8,315 bases of DNA from Nitrospinota bacterium (GTDB lineage Bacteria; Tectomicrobia; Entotheonellia; J063). Below, one piece after another: positions 5,549 through 8,315 of this stretch (the first letter of the stretch is position 1; each line of letters starts with the position of its first letter). A model generated the notes under the pieces. That model was not told the origin of the DNA. It searched no databases and saw nothing but the letters and a program-made list of their open reading frames with translations. A program made the translations under genes and the position numbers. The stretch is taken from positions 1 to 8,315 of the forward strand of contig RFHZ01000965.1 of assembly GCA_003696125.1 (NCBI GenBank), given 5' to 3'.

Positions 5549-8290
5549 ATGCTGCGACAGAAAAGCATCATTATCCTGGGGGGAATCATCCTCCTTACCC
5601 TGATTGTGTTGAGCCTCATGACCCAGTTTTTTGTCGATTGGCTCTGGTTTGATGCCCTGGGGTATCTGGCCGTTTTTCAAAAGACCTACCTGGCCAAGAT
5701 AGGGCTTTTTCTGGTGGCTACCCTCCTTTCTTTTGCCTTCCTGTTTCTCAACGGTTTCCTGGTCCATCGCTTCACCACCCCTCGCCATCAGATTCGCCAG
5801 GTCTTTACCGACCCGACCGAACTGCGAACCATCCCTGATCTGGTCCAGTACCTGGGGAGTCGTCTCCCCTGGATATGGATCATCGCCGGCATCACCTTTG
5901 TCCTCGGCCTGTTCATCGGTATAGGAGAGATCCGAAACTGGGAGGTTTTCCTGCAGTACCTCTACCAGGTACCGGCCGGCAAGGTCGATCCCTTGTTCGG
6001 GAAGGATCTGAGCTTTTACCTCTTCTCCTACCCTGCTTACCTGGCGCTGAAGAACTGGCTCTTTACCCTGTTGATCCTGACCATTCTCCTCAGCGGTGGC
6101 CTGTACTGGCTCAAGGGTGAAATTACCTTTGCCGAACGGGTCTCCCTGTCCAGCAATCTGCCGCTGATTCACCTCTCTTCTCTGGTGGGGGGAGTCTTTT
6201 TGGTCAAGGCCTGGGCCTATATCCTGGATCGTTATTCCCTCTTGTACAGCGAGCGCAGCGTGGTGTTCGGGGCCAGCTATACCGACGTGACCCTGGTGTT
6301 GCCCGTGCTCTCCTTCCTCACCGGCCTGGCCATCCTCACCGCCCTTCTCCTCTTTGCCACCGCCTATTTTCGCACCTACAAACTCCCCCTGGTGGCCATA
6401 GCTCTCCTGCTGGGGAGCGTGGTTCTCCTCCGCTCCCTTCTGCCGACGTTCTACCAGCAGTACTGGGTCAAGCCGAATGAGTTGACCCGGGAGAGGCCCT
6501 ATATTCAAAGGAATATTGCCATGACGCAGGAGGGGTATAACCTGACCCAGATCACCACCGCACCCTTTACCGCTGCGGGAGATCTTACCGCCGACATCCT
6601 GCGTCAGAATGCCCCCACCATCGACAACATCCGTCTCTGGGATGGGGAGCCGATGCGAGACACCTACCGGCAACTCCAGAGCATCCGTCTCTATTATGAA
6701 TTCAAGGATGTGGATGTGGATCGCTATTACATCGATGGGAAATACCAGCAGGTGATGCTGGCGGTACGCGAGCTGAACCAGTCGCTTCTCCCCCCCGATG
6801 CCCAGACCTGGATCAACCAGCGCTTCAAGTTTACCCATGGCATCGGCCTGACCATGACCCCGGTGAATCTCAAAAACGACGAGGGCCTCCCCATCTTCTA
6901 TATCAAAGATATTCCCCCGGTGGCTACCTACCCGGAGCTGGAGGTGAGTGAACCTCGCATCTATTTCGGGGAAGAGGATTCGAGCTATGTGGTGGTCAAG
7001 GGGGCCATCACCGAGTTTGACTATCCCAAAGGGAAGGAGAACGTGTACACCACCTATCAGGGTACCGGTGGGGTACCGATCGGTTCCCTCTTCTCCCGTC
7101 TCCTCTTCGCCTGGCATCTCAAGGATATCAATCTGCTCATCACCGGGAATATCGTTGCCGACAGCCGTATCCTGTTGTACCGCAACCTCCAGGAGCGTAT
7201 CCGGCGGGTGGCTCCCTTCCTGCTGCTCGATCGCAATCCTTACCCGGTACTGTACCAGGGCAAGATCTTCTGGATACAGGATGCCTATACCACCAGCTCC
7301 TATCTCCCCTATTCCACCCGCCTGGAGGGTCGTCGCTTCAATTACATCCGCAATGCGGTGAAGATCGTGGTGGATGCCTATAACGGCTCTCTCCATTTTT
7401 ACATCGCCGATCCGACCGACCCGATCATCCAGACCTATCAGGCCATCTTCCCCACCCTGTTTCGTCCCCTGGCCGAGATGCCGGCCGAACTGCGGGCGCA
7501 TATCCGCTATCCCGAGGACCTCTTCCAGATCCAGGCCCAGATGTATCGACTCTTCCATATGACCGATCCCGAGGTCTTCTATAATAAAGAAGATCTCTGG
7601 GAATTCCCCAAGGAGAATTTCGGAGGGGAACTCATCACCATGCGGCCCTACTACATCATCATGCGGCTGCCCGGTGAGGAGAAAGAGGAGTTTATCCTCC
7701 TCCTCCCCATGGTCCCCCGTAACCGGGACAACATGATCGCCTGGCTGGCCGGTCGTAGCGATGCTCCCCACTACGGCAGGCTGATCGTCTACGAGTTTCC
7801 CAAAGAGCGCCTCGTGTTTGGGCCCTCCCAGATCGAGGCCCGCATCGACCAGAACACCGAGATCTCCCAGCAGCTCTCCCTCTGGAACCAGATGGGATCG
7901 CGGGTCATCCGGGGTAACCTGCTGGTCATTCCGATCGACGATGCCATCCTTTACGTGGAGGCGCTCTATCTACGGGCCGAGCAGGGACACCTGCCGGAGC
8001 TTAAGCGGGTTATCGTTTCTTATGGAGAGCGGGTGGTCATGCGAGACACACTGCAGGGGGCGCTGGATACGCTCTTCGGTCCGGCAAAGGCTCCTGCCGT
8101 TGCCACCTATCCGGGTCCGGATCGAGAGGAAGCCCCCCAGATCAACCGGACCGCTCAACAGGCGCTTGAACACTATAACCGCGCCATGGAGAGCCTGAAG
8201 GAAGGGGATTGGGCCCGGTTTGGGGCCGAACTGGAGGCGATGCGTGCCATCCTGCAGGAGCTGGCCGCGTCTGGCCTCTCCCAGCCGTAG
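5549..8290 (+). CDS. UPF0182 family polytopic membrane protein
   Basis: This 913-aa protein matches the conserved but functionally uncharacterised UPF0182 family (usually about 900-1000 aa). About seven membrane helices fill the first third: roughly 6-26, 49-72, 107-127, 168-187, 207-225 (weak), 246-271 and 279-299. A large soluble domain follows, probably outside the membrane core. Family-like blocks include VKPNELTRERPYI (307-319), MTPVN (436-440), EPRIYFGE (468-475), GGVPIGS with RLLFAW (507-522), APFLLLDRNPYPV (555-567), WIQDAYTTS (575-583), NAVKIVVDAYNG (602-613) and RYPEDLF (653-659). The acidic, helical C-terminal tail (about 865-906) is also usual. ATG 5549 is chosen because AGGAGG sits five bases upstream and the sequence goes straight into the first helix. 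In-frame starts further upstream (ATG 5474, TTG 5366) lack a well-placed ribosome site, and TTG 5366 precedes the promoter. The molecular role is unknown. Confidence 0.93.
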   Translation: MLRQKSIIILGGIILLTLIVLSLMTQFFVDWLWFDALGYLAVFQKTYLAKIGLFLVATLLSFAFLFLNGFLVHRFTTPRHQIRQVFTDPTELRTIPDLVQYLGSRLPWIWIIAGITFVLGLFIGIGEIRNWEVFLQYLYQVPAGKVDPLFGKDLSFYLFSYPAYLALKNWLFTLLILTILLSGGLYWLKGEITFAERVSLSSNLPLIHLSSLVGGVFLVKAWAYILDRYSLLYSERSVVFGASYTDVTLVLPVLSFLTGLAILTALLLFATAYFRTYKLPLVAIALLLGSVVLLRSLLPTFYQQYWVKPNELTRERPYIQRNIAMTQEGYNLTQITTAPFTAAGDLTADILRQNAPTIDNIRLWDGEPMRDTYRQLQSIRLYYEFKDVDVDRYYIDGKYQQVMLAVRELNQSLLPPDAQTWINQRFKFTHGIGLTMTPVNLKNDEGLPIFYIKDIPPVATYPELEVSEPRIYFGEEDSSYVVVKGAITEFDYPKGKENVYTTYQGTGGVPIGSLFSRLLFAWHLKDINLLITGNIVADSRILLYRNLQERIRRVAPFLLLDRNPYPVLYQGKIFWIQDAYTTSSYLPYSTRLEGRRFNYIRNAVKIVVDAYNGSLHFYIADPTDPIIQTYQAIFPTLFRPLAEMPAELRAHIRYPEDLFQIQAQMYRLFHMTDPEVFYNKEDLWEFPKENFGGELITMRPYYIIMRLPGEEKEEFILLLPMVPRNRDNMIAWLAGRSDAPHYGRLIVYEFPKERLVFGPSQIEARIDQNTEISQQLSLWNQMGSRVIRGNLLVIPIDDAILYVEALYLRAEQGHLPELKRVIVSYGERVVMRDTLQGALDTLFGPAKAPAVATYPGPDREEAPQINRTAQQALEHYNRAMESLKEGDWARFGAELEAMRAILQELAASGLSQP

Positions 8291-8315
8291 CAAGAAAGAG
8301 GGGTATCCTTTAACC

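Noticed and set aside
5305-5619. Upstream extension of the small membrane-protein gene
   Set aside because: The frame stays open, but its Met candidates (5619, 5355) lack ribosome sites. It would cross the predicted promoter and overlap the start of the UPF0182 gene.
5519-7771. A 750-codon open frame antisense to the UPF0182 gene
   Set aside because: The translation is rich in Gly, Gln, His, Glu and Asp with no recognisable domain, and it mirrors the codon pattern of the strongly supported sense gene. It also runs into the divergent promoter side. It is a shadow of GC-rich codon use.
8291-8315. Start region of a further plus-strand gene
   Set aside because: AAGAAAGAGGGG resembles a ribosome site, but no start codon is present before the window ends, so no gene can be supported.

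Overview
The window is about 8.3 kb of compact, moderately GC-rich bacterial DNA. Two divergent transcription units are separated by a short regulatory gap near 5305-5548. The Shine-Dalgarno sites are mostly strong AGGAGG types. The gene mix is an aldehyde:ferredoxin-oxidoreductase-family tungsto/molybdoenzyme, a TatA protein typical of Gram-positive or Chloroflexota-like lineages, a UPF0182 membrane protein, a GlgC and a ROK glucokinase. Together with a GTAG...CTAC-type intergenic palindrome, this suggests a Chloroflexota-like or other Gram-positive-affiliated, possibly anaerobic or thermophilic bacterium. No marker gene is present, so that placement is an inference only.

The minus-strand run, in transcription order, is: a 123-aa predicted membrane protein of unknown function (5304-4933); glgC, glucose-1-phosphate adenylyltransferase (4958-3711); a ROK-family glucokinase (3701-2712); an AOR-family oxidoreductase (2654-765); a TatA/E translocase subunit (723-391); and the first 77 codons of a nitrilase-superfamily amidase (232-1, cut by the window edge). 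The first three are overlapping or nearly touching, with stop codons inside the next gene's start region or ribosome site. The others are 41-158 bases apart, with no convincing terminator between them. A sigma70-like promoter just upstream of the membrane-protein gene (TTGCAA-16-TATACT) could drive the whole series.

The plus strand carries one large gene, a 913-aa UPF0182 protein (5549-8290). It has about seven N-terminal membrane helices and a long soluble domain. A second sigma70-like promoter (TTGCAT-16-TATAAG) precedes it.

Functionally, glucokinase makes glucose-6-phosphate. After phosphoglucomutase (not in the window), GlgC converts glucose-1-phosphate to ADP-glucose for glycogen, so these two genes form a carbon-storage pair. 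The AOR-type enzyme, TatA and the amidase have no obvious shared pathway with them and may simply be co-transcribed. The points most worth a second look are the unusual CX3CX3C iron-sulfur spacing of the AOR protein, the unrecognised small membrane protein coupled to glgC, and the repeat-like elements between tatA and the amidase gene. I saw no mobile element, CRISPR array, tRNA or rRNA.
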